Positions 17,479 through 26,022 of a stretch of DNA of 64,000 nucleotides are shown here, piece by piece (positions within the stretch are counted from its first letter, which is position 1; each line of letters starts with the position of its first letter). Below the pieces are notes generated by a model. The model was not told where the DNA came from and ran no database searches. It saw only the letters and a program-made list of their open reading frames with translations. The translations under genes and the position numbers were made by a program. Source of the DNA: Variovorax sp. 679 (lineage in GTDB: Bacteria; Pseudomonadota; Gammaproteobacteria; Burkholderiales; Burkholderiaceae_C); contig NZ_RXFS01000003.1 in the NCBI RefSeq assembly GCF_003952185.1, forward strand, positions 615,659 through 679,658, written 5' to 3'.

Positions 17479-18495
17479 TCAGCCGCGCGCGGCGTCGATC
17501 ACCGCCTTCGCGAAGGCCTCGGGCGCCTCCTGCGGCAGGTTGTGGCCGATGCCGCCGCTGACCAGCCGATGCTCGTAGCGACCCGAGAACTTCTTCGCAT
17601 AGGCGCTGGGTTCCGGGTGCGGCGCGCCGTTGGCATCGCCTTCGAGCGTGATGGTCGGCACGCCGATCACCGGGGCCTTGGCGAGCCGGTCCTCGAGCGC
17701 CTGGTACTTCGCCTCGCCTTCGACGAGGCCGAGGCGCCAGCGGTAGTTGTGGACCGTGATGGCCACGTGGTCGGGGTTGTCGAGCGCCACGGCGCTGCGA
17801 TCGAAGGTGGCGGCGTCGAAGTTCCACTTGGGCGACGCGGTCTGCCAGATGAGCTTGGCGAAGTCATGGCGGTTCTTCTCGTAGCCCGCGCGGCCGCGCT
17901 CGGTCGCGAAGTAGTACTGATACCACCACTGCAGCTCGGCCTGTGGCGGCAGCGGCACCTTGCCGGCCTGCTGGCTGCCGATCAGGTAGCCGCTGACCGA
18001 GACCAGCGCCTTCACGCGCTCCGGCCACAGCGCGGCCATGATGCAGGCGGTGCGGGCGCCCCAGTCGCAACCGGCGACGGTGGCGACCTGGATCTTCAGC
18101 GCATCCATCAGCGCGATGATGTCGACGGCAACCACCGACTGCTGCCCATTGCGCGGCGTGTCGGCCGAAAGGAAGCGCGTGGTGCCGTAGCCGCGCAGGT
18201 ACGGCACGATGACGCGGAAGCCCGCCGCCGCAAGCGCCGGTGCCACGTCGACGAACATGTGGATGTCGTAGGGCCAGCCGTGCAGCAGGATCACGGGCGC
18301 GCCGTCGACCGGGCCCGCCTCGTAGTAGCCGATGTTGAGCGTGCCGGCATCGATGCTCTTGAGCGGTTCGAGCCGCCGGGGCGCGCCGGCGGCCTGGGCG
18401 AAGGCCGGGGTGAGCGCGGCGAGCTGGGTGGCCGCGGCGCCGAGGGCCGCGGCGGCGAGGAAGGTTCTGCGGGGCAGTTGGAGCGACGATGTCAT
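17479..18495 (-). CDS. Tat-exported alpha/beta hydrolase, epoxide-hydrolase-like
   Basis: A 338-residue secreted alpha/beta-hydrolase. The N-terminus has a twin-arginine signal (LPRRTFLAAAALGA) ending near AFAQA. The HGWP oxyanion motif is at 72-75. The nucleophile elbow reads GCDWGA with Asp144, and GHNLPQE near residue 320 supplies the His. An Asp nucleophile plus HGxP is the pattern of epoxide hydrolases and haloalkane dehalogenases rather than Ser esterases. The ATG at 18495 follows GGAAAAG; a longer reading to 18645 would bury the Tat motif. The gene downstream of an atypical SDR gene on the same strand may be co-transcribed with it (160-bp gap). Confidence 0.85.
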   Translation of the reverse strand: MTSSLQLPRRTFLAAAALGAAATQLAALTPAFAQAAGAPRRLEPLKSIDAGTLNIGYYEAGPVDGAPVILLHGWPYDIHMFVDVAPALAAAGFRVIVPYLRGYGTTRFLSADTPRNGQQSVVAVDIIALMDALKIQVATVAGCDWGARTACIMAALWPERVKALVSVSGYLIGSQQAGKVPLPPQAELQWWYQYYFATERGRAGYEKNRHDFAKLIWQTASPKWNFDAATFDRSAVALDNPDHVAITVHNYRWRLGLVEGEAKYQALEDRLAKAPVIGVPTITLEGDANGAPHPEPSAYAKKFSGRYEHRLVSGGIGHNLPQEAPEAFAKAVIDAARG

Positions 18496-18655
18496 TGGGC
18501 TTTTCCGATTGACTGGTTGTGGTGGAAGGGCTGGCGGGTGCGAATGTCGCCCCCCGGACCGCCGTTTGCCCGCTCCTGCGTATCGCTCTGTATCTCCCGC
18601 CGCTTTTCCAACAAAACATTTCGATGTCCGGCCCCGTGCGTGCACCCGTTTCGCC

Positions 18656-19381
18656 TCACACCAGCCGCAGCCCTCCGTCGCACTCGATCACGGTGCCCGT
18701 GGTGTAGCCGTTCTCGATCAGGAACTGGATCGCATGCGCCACGTCCTGCGGCCGGCCCACGCGGCCGACGGGCAGCGTCTCTACCTGCTGGCGGAACAGG
18801 TCGTCCTTCATCGCGGCGGGCACGCGGTTCCACCATGGCGTGTCGACCAGGCCGGGCGAAACCGCATTCACGCGGCTCGGCGCCAGCTCGCGCGCCAGGC
18901 TGCCCACCATCGCCTCGATCGCGCCGTTGATCGCCGCCAGCCCTGCCGTGCCCGGCAGCGAGTTGCGCGCGGAAATCGCCGTCACGAAGGTCAGGCTGCC
19001 GCCCTTGCGCAGCACGCGCGCGCCGGCCTGCGCGGCTTCGAGCTGCGGCCAGAACTTGGCCTCGAAGCCGCGGCGCAGCGACTGCAGGTCGATCTGCGCG
19101 AACTCGCCCGCGCCCTCGCCGCCGCTGAGCGTGAGCACCAGGTGGTCGACGGGCCCTGTGCTCCCGAAGAAGGCATCGAGCGCGCCGCGGTCGCTGGCAT
19201 CGAAGGCCACGCCGCTCACGTTCGGGCCCATGCCGCCCATCGCCTCCTGCAGCTTGCCGTTGTCGCGCCCGGTCGCGATCACGCGCGCGCCGGTCGCCGC
19301 CATGCGCCGCACGGTCTCGAGCCCCACGCCTGACGAGCCGCCGACCACCACCACTGTCTGTTGTTGTTCCTTCTGGGTCAT
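18656..19381 (-). CDS. SDR-fold protein lacking the YxxxK active site
   Basis: A 241-residue short-chain dehydrogenase-fold protein. The nucleotide motif GGSSGVGLE is intact near residue 13. The later active-site region reads GLAAINGAIEAM: Leu and Asn occupy the places of the catalytic Tyr and Lys of YxxxK. The remaining landmarks (RVNAVSPGLVDTP and the C-terminal TGTVIECDGG) are normal. I recall a recognisable SDR subgroup with this LAAINxAIE pattern, so this is a family trait rather than a broken gene. It diverges from a LysR gene across 73 bp that holds a good promoter. A role as a reductase is uncertain. Confidence 0.82.
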   Translation of the reverse strand: MTQKEQQQTVVVVGGSSGVGLETVRRMAATGARVIATGRDNGKLQEAMGGMGPNVSGVAFDASDRGALDAFFGSTGPVDHLVLTLSGGEGAGEFAQIDLQSLRRGFEAKFWPQLEAAQAGARVLRKGGSLTFVTAISARNSLPGTAGLAAINGAIEAMVGSLARELAPSRVNAVSPGLVDTPWWNRVPAAMKDDLFRQQVETLPVGRVGRPQDVAHAIQFLIENGYTTGTVIECDGGLRLV

Positions 19382-19412
19382 GTCGATTCCTTTGAATGCT
19401 GAAAGAGCCTTC

Positions 19413-19441
19413 AGGTTAGGGAGCGCGGCACTATCATTCAA
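19413..19441 (-). promoter_or_regulatory. Sigma-70-type promoter of the atypical SDR gene
   Basis: On the minus strand TTGAAT (19436-19441) and TAACCT (19413-19418) are separated by exactly 17 bases and lie about 30 bases upstream of the SDR start at 19381. The -35 element overlaps a near-palindrome, TTCAAA-TCG-TTTGGAA, next to the start of the divergent LysR gene, a sensible place for a LysR site. Confidence 0.5.
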
Positions 19442-19454
19442 ATCGTTTGGAACC

Positions 19455-20390
19455 ATGGAATACATCAACGAAAGTGATTTCAGGCGACTCGACCTGAACC
19501 TGCTGCTGGTGTTCCACGCGCTGCTGCACGAACGCAGCGTCACGCGCGCGGCGCAGCGCCTGTTCATCGGCCAGCCTGCCCTGAGCGGCGCGCTCAAGCG
19601 CCTGCGCGCCGCATTGGGCGACGAGCTGTTCGTGCGCACCTCGCACGGCATGACGCCGACGCCACGCGCGCTCGAGCTCGCGCGCGTCATCGAGCCGTTG
19701 CTGCTGTCGCTGCAGCAGGCGCTGCATGCGCGACCGGCCTTCGATCCGGCGAAGGCCGAGCGCGTGTTCCGCATCGGTTTGAGCGATGCGCTCGAAGTGG
19801 CGCTGATGCCGCGGCTCATGCAGCGGCTTTCCGAAGAAGCGCCGGGCGTGAGGCTGATCGCGCGCGAGGCCGACCGCACGAATGCGCCCGCCATGCTCGA
19901 CGCGGCCGAGATCGAACTGGCGGTGGGCGTCTTCATCGACTGCGCCTCGTGGCAGCGACAGCGCGCGCTGTTCGGCTGGAGCTTCGTCTGCGTCTACAAC
20001 CCCGAACTCGTGAAAGTGCGCGGCAGGAAGATCACGCTCGCCGAGTACCTGCGCCACCCGCACCTGCTCACATCCTTCAGTGCGGACCTCAGCGGCCTCG
20101 TCGACGAACTGCTGCGCGAGCAGGGGCATTCGCGCAAGGTCGTCTTCTCGAGCCGCAACTTCGCGACCAGCCCCTTCATCGTGCGGCAGATGCCCGCCAT
20201 CACCACCGTGCCCACCTTCGCCGCCGCCACCTGGCGCGACGCGCTCGGGCTGGCGGTGAGCCCGTTGCCTTTCGAAACACCGGCTTACGAGGTCTCGTTG
20301 CTGTGGACGGCCGCGCACGATGCCGACCCGGCCCTGCAGTGGCTCGTCGGCCTCGTGGCGGACACGTTCGGCGGCAAACCCGTGCGTTGA
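19455..20390 (+). CDS. LysR-family transcriptional regulator
   Basis: A 311-residue LysR regulator of the NodD/PcpR-like subgroup. The HTH region (FRRLDLNLLLVFHALLHERS, then TRAAQRLFIGQPALSGALKR) covers residues 8-65. The effector domain begins near residue 95 with RVFRIGLSDALEVALMPRLM. The ATG at 19455 starts just before the conserved first helix. It is divergent from the YxxxK-less SDR gene, its likely target, possibly together with the exported hydrolase downstream of that gene. Confidence 0.9.
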   Translation: MEYINESDFRRLDLNLLLVFHALLHERSVTRAAQRLFIGQPALSGALKRLRAALGDELFVRTSHGMTPTPRALELARVIEPLLLSLQQALHARPAFDPAKAERVFRIGLSDALEVALMPRLMQRLSEEAPGVRLIAREADRTNAPAMLDAAEIELAVGVFIDCASWQRQRALFGWSFVCVYNPELVKVRGRKITLAEYLRHPHLLTSFSADLSGLVDELLREQGHSRKVVFSSRNFATSPFIVRQMPAITTVPTFAAATWRDALGLAVSPLPFETPAYEVSLLWTAAHDADPALQWLVGLVADTFGGKPVR

Positions 20391-20415
20391 CCCAGCGCGC
20401 ACCGCGCGTTGACCC
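20384..20415 (+). promoter_or_regulatory. Two direct repeats upstream of the AraC-type gene
   Basis: GCGTTGACCC occurs at 20384-20393 and again at 20406-20415, 22 bases apart, about two helical turns, which is the spacing typical of tandem AraC-family half-sites. The first copy overlaps the end of the preceding LysR gene. The function is inferred from spacing and position only. Confidence 0.3.
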
Positions 20416-20521
20416 GGAGCGCAACACCCACCGTGCCCCGGGTGGAAACACCGATGATGTCGCGCCCTCGCATGCCTATCCTGCTGGGGCCCTTCCGGGC
20501 GCCTTCCAGGGAACCCACGGC

Positions 20522-21505
20522 ATGAACGCACTCCACTTCAGCACGCTGCTCGAACACCCCGCCGACCGGCAGGCGTGCTGGGGCCGGATCAACACCTCCT
20601 ACTTCGGCGCGCTGAACGTGAAGTGCCTGGACAGCGGCACCTTCGACGCGCGCATGGACGCCTACGAGCTCGGCCCGCTGGGCATGTTCATGATCGAGGC
20701 GCCTTCGCACCGCGTGGCGCGCCCCGACACGCGCAGCGAGATCGCGCTCGACGAGCACTACAAGCTGGTGCTGCAACTCGAAGGCCACGGCCACATCTCG
20801 CAGCGCGACCGCGAGTTCCACCTGCACCCCGGCGACTGGAGCCTGTACGACCCGCGCGTGCCCTACGCCATCACCAACCCCGAGCGCTCGCGCCTGCTGG
20901 CCATCACCATCCCGCGCCAGCAGTTCAAGGGCATGAAGATCCCCGACCTGCACACCTGCGAGGCGCACACGCCCGCGATGCAGGGGCTGTACGCGGTGCT
21001 CGGCTCCTTCCTCACCTCGCTGGCCGACCAGCTGCCATCGCTGCCCAACGCGGTCGGCCGCTCGGTGAGCGACACGGTGCTGGGCCTGCTGGCTTCCACG
21101 CTGGCCACGCACTCCGACGAGCAGTTCGGGGCCCACCCGGTTCCAGGCGTGCTCAAGGTGCGCGTGAAGCAGTTCGTTCATGCGCACCTTGCGGACCCGG
21201 CCCTGTCTCTGGACCTCATCGCGCAGCAGCTGCGTTGCTCCAAGCGCTACCTGCACCGCGTGTTCGAGGACGAGGACCAAACGCTCGACCGCTTCATCTG
21301 GCAGATGCGCCTGGAGCGCTGCAGCGAGGCGCTGCGCAACGCGGCGGGCCGGCGCGCGTCGGTGTCGGAGATCGCCTTCGCCTGGGGCTTCAACAGCAGC
21401 GCGCATTTCTGCCGCGTGTTCAAGGCGCAGTACGGTGTGTCGCCGCGCGAGTTCCAGCGGCGCGAGGCGGAGAGGACTGCCGCGTCGACGATGCTGACGC
21501 ACTGA
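20522..21505 (+). CDS. AraC-family regulator with AraC-binding-like N-domain
   Basis: A 327-residue regulator of the FeaR-like architecture. The N-terminal cupin-like part (residues about 20-180, with FHLHPGDWSLYDPRVPY) is the ligand-sensing AraC-binding-like domain. The C-terminal pair of helix-turn-helix motifs covers residues 225-315 (LSLDLIAQQLRCSKRYLHRV and SVSEIAFAWGFNSSAHFCRV). The ATG at 20522 was chosen because the sensing domain starts soon after it. It stands alone between two LysR genes with no obvious target operon. Confidence 0.9.
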   Translation: MNALHFSTLLEHPADRQACWGRINTSYFGALNVKCLDSGTFDARMDAYELGPLGMFMIEAPSHRVARPDTRSEIALDEHYKLVLQLEGHGHISQRDREFHLHPGDWSLYDPRVPYAITNPERSRLLAITIPRQQFKGMKIPDLHTCEAHTPAMQGLYAVLGSFLTSLADQLPSLPNAVGRSVSDTVLGLLASTLATHSDEQFGAHPVPGVLKVRVKQFVHAHLADPALSLDLIAQQLRCSKRYLHRVFEDEDQTLDRFIWQMRLERCSEALRNAAGRRASVSEIAFAWGFNSSAHFCRVFKAQYGVSPREFQRREAERTAASTMLTH

Positions 21506-22417
21506 CTAGGAAGCCTTCAGGCTTCCGAACTCGCGAAAGTACGCCTTCAGCAGCCTCACGAACTCCTCCGCGACGGCGGAGGGCGCGGACTGCGGCGAGA
21601 AGGCCATCGACACTTCGACCGGGCAGCGCGGCATCAGCGCCAGCACCTTCAGCTCGCGCGCGAACACGGAAGCGACATAAGGATTGACGATGCCGACGCC
21701 CGTGCCTTGCGCGGCCATCATGCAGATCGTGACCGAGTAGGTCGTCTCGACCGTCGCCGCCGCCTCGACGCGATGCCGCTGCAGCGTGCCAAGGAACTGC
21801 TGGTGGATCTCGTCGTCGGCGTTGAGGGTGAGCAGCACCTGCCCCTTCAGGTCACGCACATGCAGGCCGGCGCGGCCCGCCAGCGGATGCCCGGGATGCA
21901 CCACGCACACCGCATTGGCACGGTGCAGCGAAACGGCTTCGATCTGCGGATCGTTGATCTCCGAGGTGGTCAGCGCCACGTCGTACAAGCCGTAGAGCAG
22001 CCCTTCGCGCAATGGATGCGAGCCCACCGTCTGCAGGTTGACGTGCACATCGGGGTGCAGCCTCGAGAACGCGTGGATGACCTTGGGCATCACGCTCAGG
22101 CCGAGCGCCGGTGTGCAGCCCACGCGCAGCGAGCCCGTGCCCGACTTGCGCATGACCGCCACGCTCTGCTCGATGCGGTCGAGCCCGAGGAAATGGCGCT
22201 GCACGGTGTCGAACAGCTGCCGCGCCTCGTGCGTGGGCCTCAGCCGCCCCTTGTGGATGTCGAACAGCTTGAGCTGCGTGGCGTTCTGGATCTGCGCCAG
22301 CAGGCGGCTCACCGACGGCTGCGTGGTGTGGAGCATGGCCGCCGCGGCCGTGGTGGTGCCGGTCTGCATGACCGCGCGGAACGCCTCGATCTGGCGGAAG
22401 TTCAATGGTCGGGACAT
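21506..22417 (-). CDS. LysR-family transcriptional regulator
   Basis: A 303-residue LysR regulator: HTH residues 1-65 (RQIEAFRAVMQTGTTTAAAA, then TQPSVSRLLAQI) and effector domain from about residue 93. The N-terminal reading MSRPLNFRQIEAF is standard. It is back-to-back with the AraC gene (the two stops are adjacent) and divergent, over 168 bp, from the Bug-protein gene at 22586. That arrangement suggests it controls the Bug/propeller pair in response to their ligand or product. Confidence 0.92.
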   Translation of the reverse strand: MSRPLNFRQIEAFRAVMQTGTTTAAAAMLHTTQPSVSRLLAQIQNATQLKLFDIHKGRLRPTHEARQLFDTVQRHFLGLDRIEQSVAVMRKSGTGSLRVGCTPALGLSVMPKVIHAFSRLHPDVHVNLQTVGSHPLREGLLYGLYDVALTTSEINDPQIEAVSLHRANAVCVVHPGHPLAGRAGLHVRDLKGQVLLTLNADDEIHQQFLGTLQRHRVEAAATVETTYSVTICMMAAQGTGVGIVNPYVASVFARELKVLALMPRCPVEVSMAFSPQSAPSAVAEEFVRLLKAYFREFGSLKAS

Positions 22418-22585
22418 TCAAGGGCTCCTGGAATTGCACGGTGCGCGCGTTCGCGAGGGCATATCGTTTCTGCATACCCTGGCGACAAAACTGAATTTTC
22501 CAGAATGATGCCGCGTTCCTAGACTGCGCCCATCACATCCATTCATCGCATCCACCAGCCCGCTGGGGAGCAGCAAGGAACACGC

Positions 22586-23590
22586 ATGAAACAGCAATGG
22601 CCGCGCAGGGCCTTCGGGCTCGGCATTCTCGGAATGGCCTTCGGCCTCGGTTCGACGGTTGCATCCACGGCATCGGCCGCATCCGATCCGAAGGCCTGGC
22701 CCGACCAGATGATCCGACTCGTGGTGCCCTTCACCGCCGGCGGCAGCTCCGACGTGCAGGCCCGCATGCTCGCCGACCGCCTGGGCAAGCTCTACAAGCA
22801 ACCGGTGGTGGTCGAGAACCGGCCCGGCGCGGGCGGCCACATCGGCGGCAAGTTCGTGGCCGACGCGCCGGCCGACGGCTACACGCTGTTGCTCGGATCG
22901 ATCGGGCTGCACGCGACCTACGGCGTCTTCAAGAAGCTGAACTACGACCCCTCCAAGGACCTGAAGGTGGTCACGGTGCTTGCCGAGATGCCGCACGTGG
23001 TGGTGGCCAACCCCTCGCTTCCCGCCAACGACCTGAAGCAGCTGGTGGCCCTGGCGCGCAAGCAGCCGGACACCATCAACTTCGGCTCCGCGGGCGTGGG
23101 CTCGTCCGTGCACATGATCGGCGAGCTGTTCCGCATCACCGCCGACGCGCCGATCACGCACGTGCCCTACAAGGGCAGCTCGGCCGCCCTCAACGACCTG
23201 CTGGCAGGGCAGATCCAGCTGATGTTCGAGAACCCGCCGACCACGCTGGCCCATATCCGCGGCGGCAAGCTCAAGGCGTTGGCCGTCACAGGCAAGGCCC
23301 GGCTGGCGGCGCTGCCCGACGTGCCGACCGCGATCGAAGCCGGCTTCCCGGCGTTCGAGGCCACCTCGTGGACCACCGTGGCGGTGGGCGCCAAGGTGCC
23401 CGATGCCATCGCCGACAGGCTCAACGCCGACATCCGCAAGGTCGTGACCTCGCCGGAGTTCCGCCAGGGACTGGCCGACCAGGGCATGACACCGGTGGCC
23501 AACACCCGCGAGGCCGCGACCCGCTTCGTCGCGGCCGAGAAGGTGCGCTGGGACAAGGTGATCCAGCAAGGCCGCATCGTCGCGGAGTGA
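22586..23590 (+). CDS. Bug-family (TctC-like) periplasmic solute-binding protein
   Basis: A 334-residue periplasmic binding protein. An N-terminal signal with a twin-arginine pair (WPRRAFGLGILGMAFGLGS) ends near residue 32. The mature protein has the family hallmarks WPDQMIRLVVPFTAGGSSDV, VENRPGAGGHIGG and THVPYKGSSAALNDLLAGQI. Bug proteins bind carboxylates and feed tripartite tricarboxylate transporters, but most, like this one, are orphans with no tctAB genes beside them. It is followed after 7 bases by a beta-propeller gene and is divergent from a LysR gene. Ligand unknown. Confidence 0.93.
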   Translation: MKQQWPRRAFGLGILGMAFGLGSTVASTASAASDPKAWPDQMIRLVVPFTAGGSSDVQARMLADRLGKLYKQPVVVENRPGAGGHIGGKFVADAPADGYTLLLGSIGLHATYGVFKKLNYDPSKDLKVVTVLAEMPHVVVANPSLPANDLKQLVALARKQPDTINFGSAGVGSSVHMIGELFRITADAPITHVPYKGSSAALNDLLAGQIQLMFENPPTTLAHIRGGKLKALAVTGKARLAALPDVPTAIEAGFPAFEATSWTTVAVGAKVPDAIADRLNADIRKVVTSPEFRQGLADQGMTPVANTREAATRFVAAEKVRWDKVIQQGRIVAE

Positions 23591-23597
23591 GGAGCCG

Positions 23598-24881
23598 ATG
23601 TCCGACGCGCTTTCCATGAACACCCGACCCGCCCCCTGCCGCCGCGTGGGTGCCGGCGACCCGAACCACCACTTCTTCGGCTACTACAACAAGAGCACCT
23701 GGGACCGCAGCGGCCGCTACCTGCTGGCGCAGCAGGTGCCCTGGATGGACACCGAGCTGCAGCCGGCCTCCACCGCCCGCATCGGTTATTTCGACCTGCA
23801 CGACAACGACCGCTTCCACGTGCTGGACAGCACCAAGGCCTGGAACTGGCAGATGGGCAGCCAGCTGCAGTGGCTCGACGGCGCGCCGGGCCGCCGGCTG
23901 ATCTACAACTGCCGCACGGGCGACGGCGATGCGTTCTACCCCGGCTTCGGCGCCACGATCCTCGACGTCGACACCGGCGCGCGCCGCGTGCTGCCGATGC
24001 CGGTGTACGTGGTCGCGCCCGACAGCCGGTACGCGTTGAGCGTCGACTACCGGCGCCTCTACGTCACGCACCGGACCATCGGCTACAGCGAGGCGGGCGG
24101 CCCCTTCGAGCTCCCGCTCGCGCCGGACGACGACGGCATCCATGCCATCGACCTGAAGACGGAAAGCACGCGCCTGATCGTGAGCTACGGCGACCTTCGC
24201 CGCTTCCACCACCGCGAATCGATGGACAAAGCGATCCACTGGGTCAGCCACATCGAGATCAATCCCTCGTCCTCGCGCGTGCTGTTCCTGCACCGCTGGA
24301 CCGAGCGGGTCGAGGACGAGACCTGCTTCCTGCACCGGCTCGTCACGATGAATCCCGACGGCTCCGACATGCGCCTGCTGGAGTGCTCCGACCACCCGCT
24401 GCCGCAGCTCGCGCAGGACTTCGATCCGTCGGCCGTCGGCACCTTCGACTACGAGAAGTCCGAGTACCAGATCTCGCATCCGCTGTGGCGCGACGACGAA
24501 CACATCGTCGTCTGGAGCCCGCACGCAGGAAAGATCCGCTACCACCTGTACCACGACCGCGTCGACGGCGCGGTGACGACGATCGGCGAAGGCGTGCTGG
24601 TGGAGAACGGCCACATGAGCTTCTCGCCCGTGAACAAGCGCTGGCTGCTGAGCGACACCTATCCCGATTCACGGACGCACGAGCGCGTGCTCTTCCTGTT
24701 CGACATGGAGACCGGCAAGCGCCACGACCTCGGCAGCTTCTACGCCACGCCCGACCTGAGCAAGGAGAACCGCTGCGACCTGCATCCGCGATGGAGCCGC
24801 GACGGCAGGCAGGTCTGCATCGACTCCGTGCACGAGTCACAGCGGCAGATGTACATCGTCGACGTGTCGGGGATCGTGTGA
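23598..24881 (+). CDS. Cytoplasmic beta-propeller protein, oligogalacturonate-lyase-like
   Basis: A 427-residue protein without a signal peptide. Repeated blade-like strands (ARIGYFDLHDNDRFHVLDST, GATILDVDTGARRVLPMP, MYIVDVSGIV) and a terminal CDLHPRWSRDGRQVCIDS segment indicate a WD40/TolB-type propeller. Its layout, with several conserved His, resembles oligogalacturonide lyase, whose metal is held by three His and a Gln, but I cannot confirm the ligands. GAGGAG lies just before the ATG at 23598, and the gap to the Bug gene is only 7 bases, so the two are co-translated. It may process the compound bound by the Bug protein. Name it a hypothetical propeller until tested. Confidence 0.75.
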   Translation: MSDALSMNTRPAPCRRVGAGDPNHHFFGYYNKSTWDRSGRYLLAQQVPWMDTELQPASTARIGYFDLHDNDRFHVLDSTKAWNWQMGSQLQWLDGAPGRRLIYNCRTGDGDAFYPGFGATILDVDTGARRVLPMPVYVVAPDSRYALSVDYRRLYVTHRTIGYSEAGGPFELPLAPDDDGIHAIDLKTESTRLIVSYGDLRRFHHRESMDKAIHWVSHIEINPSSSRVLFLHRWTERVEDETCFLHRLVTMNPDGSDMRLLECSDHPLPQLAQDFDPSAVGTFDYEKSEYQISHPLWRDDEHIVVWSPHAGKIRYHLYHDRVDGAVTTIGEGVLVENGHMSFSPVNKRWLLSDTYPDSRTHERVLFLFDMETGKRHDLGSFYATPDLSKENRCDLHPRWSRDGRQVCIDSVHESQRQMYIVDVSGIV

Positions 24882-24992
24882 AGAAGCCGGCGAGGCGGGG
24901 CCACATGACGAAAGCGTAATCGGGGCGTCGGCTTCTCTCGCGGGTGGCCTTTCTAGAGTCGGTGTCACCAACTCAACAGGAAGGAACTCTTC

Positions 24993-25295
24993 GTGAAACG
25001 CACCCTGCTCGCCCTCGGCACCCTCGCCTTCTTCTCCACCGCCTTCGCGCAGCAACCGCACGCCCACAGCGCGGAAGCCGAGGCCGACTTCGACAGCAAG
25101 CCGCAGGCGGCCGCCGAAGCAAGGAAGAACAACAAGCAACCCGGCGCGGTGCGCATCAAGGACGGCGGCACCGCGCGCGGCGAGGGCTCCGCCGTGCCGG
25201 CGCCCAGCAAGACGGAGAAGGCCGGTGAAGCCCGCGCAGAGGCGCGCGAGGCCAAGCCGCACAACCTGCCCAAGCCGGGCGGCACGCCGAAGTAA
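24993..25295 (+). CDS. Small exported hydrophilic protein of unknown function
   Basis: A 100-residue protein that begins with GTG preceded by AGGAAGGA. Residues 1-19 form a clean signal peptide (KRTLLALGTLAFFSTAFA, cleavage before QQPHAH). The mature part is short, charged and rich in Ala, Lys and Glu with no Cys and no predicted fold; it looks disordered. I recognise no family. It is convergent with the livF-type gene, 9 bases away. The signal peptide and ribosome-binding site argue that it is real. Confidence 0.65.
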   Translation: MKRTLLALGTLAFFSTAFAQQPHAHSAEAEADFDSKPQAAAEARKNNKQPGAVRIKDGGTARGEGSAVPAPSKTEKAGEARAEAREAKPHNLPKPGGTPK

Positions 25296-25304
25296 GGAAA
25301 GTCT

Positions 25305-26012
25305 TCAGGCCGCCGCGAGATAGCTGCTGTGCAGTATCTCCGGTCGGCTGCGCAGCTCCTCCGACGAACCCGCGAAGGCCATGCGACCGCGCTCCAGCAC
25401 ATAGGCTCGGCTCGACACCGCGAGCGCCACCGTCGTGAACTGTTCGATCAGCAGCACGCCCACGCCTTCGCGTGCGACCTGCTGCACCACCTCCACCAGC
25501 CGCTTGACCACCGTGGGCGCGAGCCCCAGCGAAAGCTCGTCGATGGCCAGGTAGCGCGGCTTGCCGATGAGCGCCTGCGCGATGCAGACCATCTGCTTCT
25601 GACCACCCGAGAGCGAACGCGCAGGCAGCGCGAGCTTCACGCGCAGTTCCGGGAACACCGCGAGCACCTGCTCCACCGCCTCGGTCACGCGTGCCGCCGG
25701 CAGCGCCGTGGCGGCGGCGCGCAGGTTGTCGAGCACCGACAGATCGCCCAGCACGCGATGCCCTTCCGGCACCACCGCCACGCCGAGCGCGCGCACGCGC
25801 TCGGGCCGCTGGCCGTGCAGCGCATGCCCCTCGACCTCGATGCGCCCTCCGGTCAATGGCAACGCACCGCCGATGGCCATCACCGTGCTCGACTTGCCAG
25901 CGCCGTTCGCGCCCAGCAGCGCGGTCACTTCGCCGGGCGGCACTTGCAGGTCGATGCCGTGCAGCACGGCCTTGCCGCCACGCTGCAGGCGCAGATCGTT
26001 CACGCTCAGCAT
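25305..26012 (-). CDS. livF: Branched-chain-type ABC transporter ATP-binding protein (LivF)
   Basis: A 235-residue ATPase of the LivF type, last gene of the leftward ten-gene operon. Walker A is GANGAGKS near residue 36, the signature motif is LSGGQKQM near 135, and Walker B follows (RYLAIDELSLGLAP). Length and the C-terminal VYVLERGRMAFAG-like ending are typical. It pairs with the LivG-type ATPase 10 bases upstream to drive import by LivH/LivM. Confidence 0.92.
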   Translation of the reverse strand: MLSVNDLRLQRGGKAVLHGIDLQVPPGEVTALLGANGAGKSSTVMAIGGALPLTGGRIEVEGHALHGQRPERVRALGVAVVPEGHRVLGDLSVLDNLRAAATALPAARVTEAVEQVLAVFPELRVKLALPARSLSGGQKQMVCIAQALIGKPRYLAIDELSLGLAPTVVKRLVEVVQQVAREGVGVLLIEQFTTVALAVSSRAYVLERGRMAFAGSSEELRSRPEILHSSYLAAA

Positions 26013-26022
26013 GATGTGCTTT

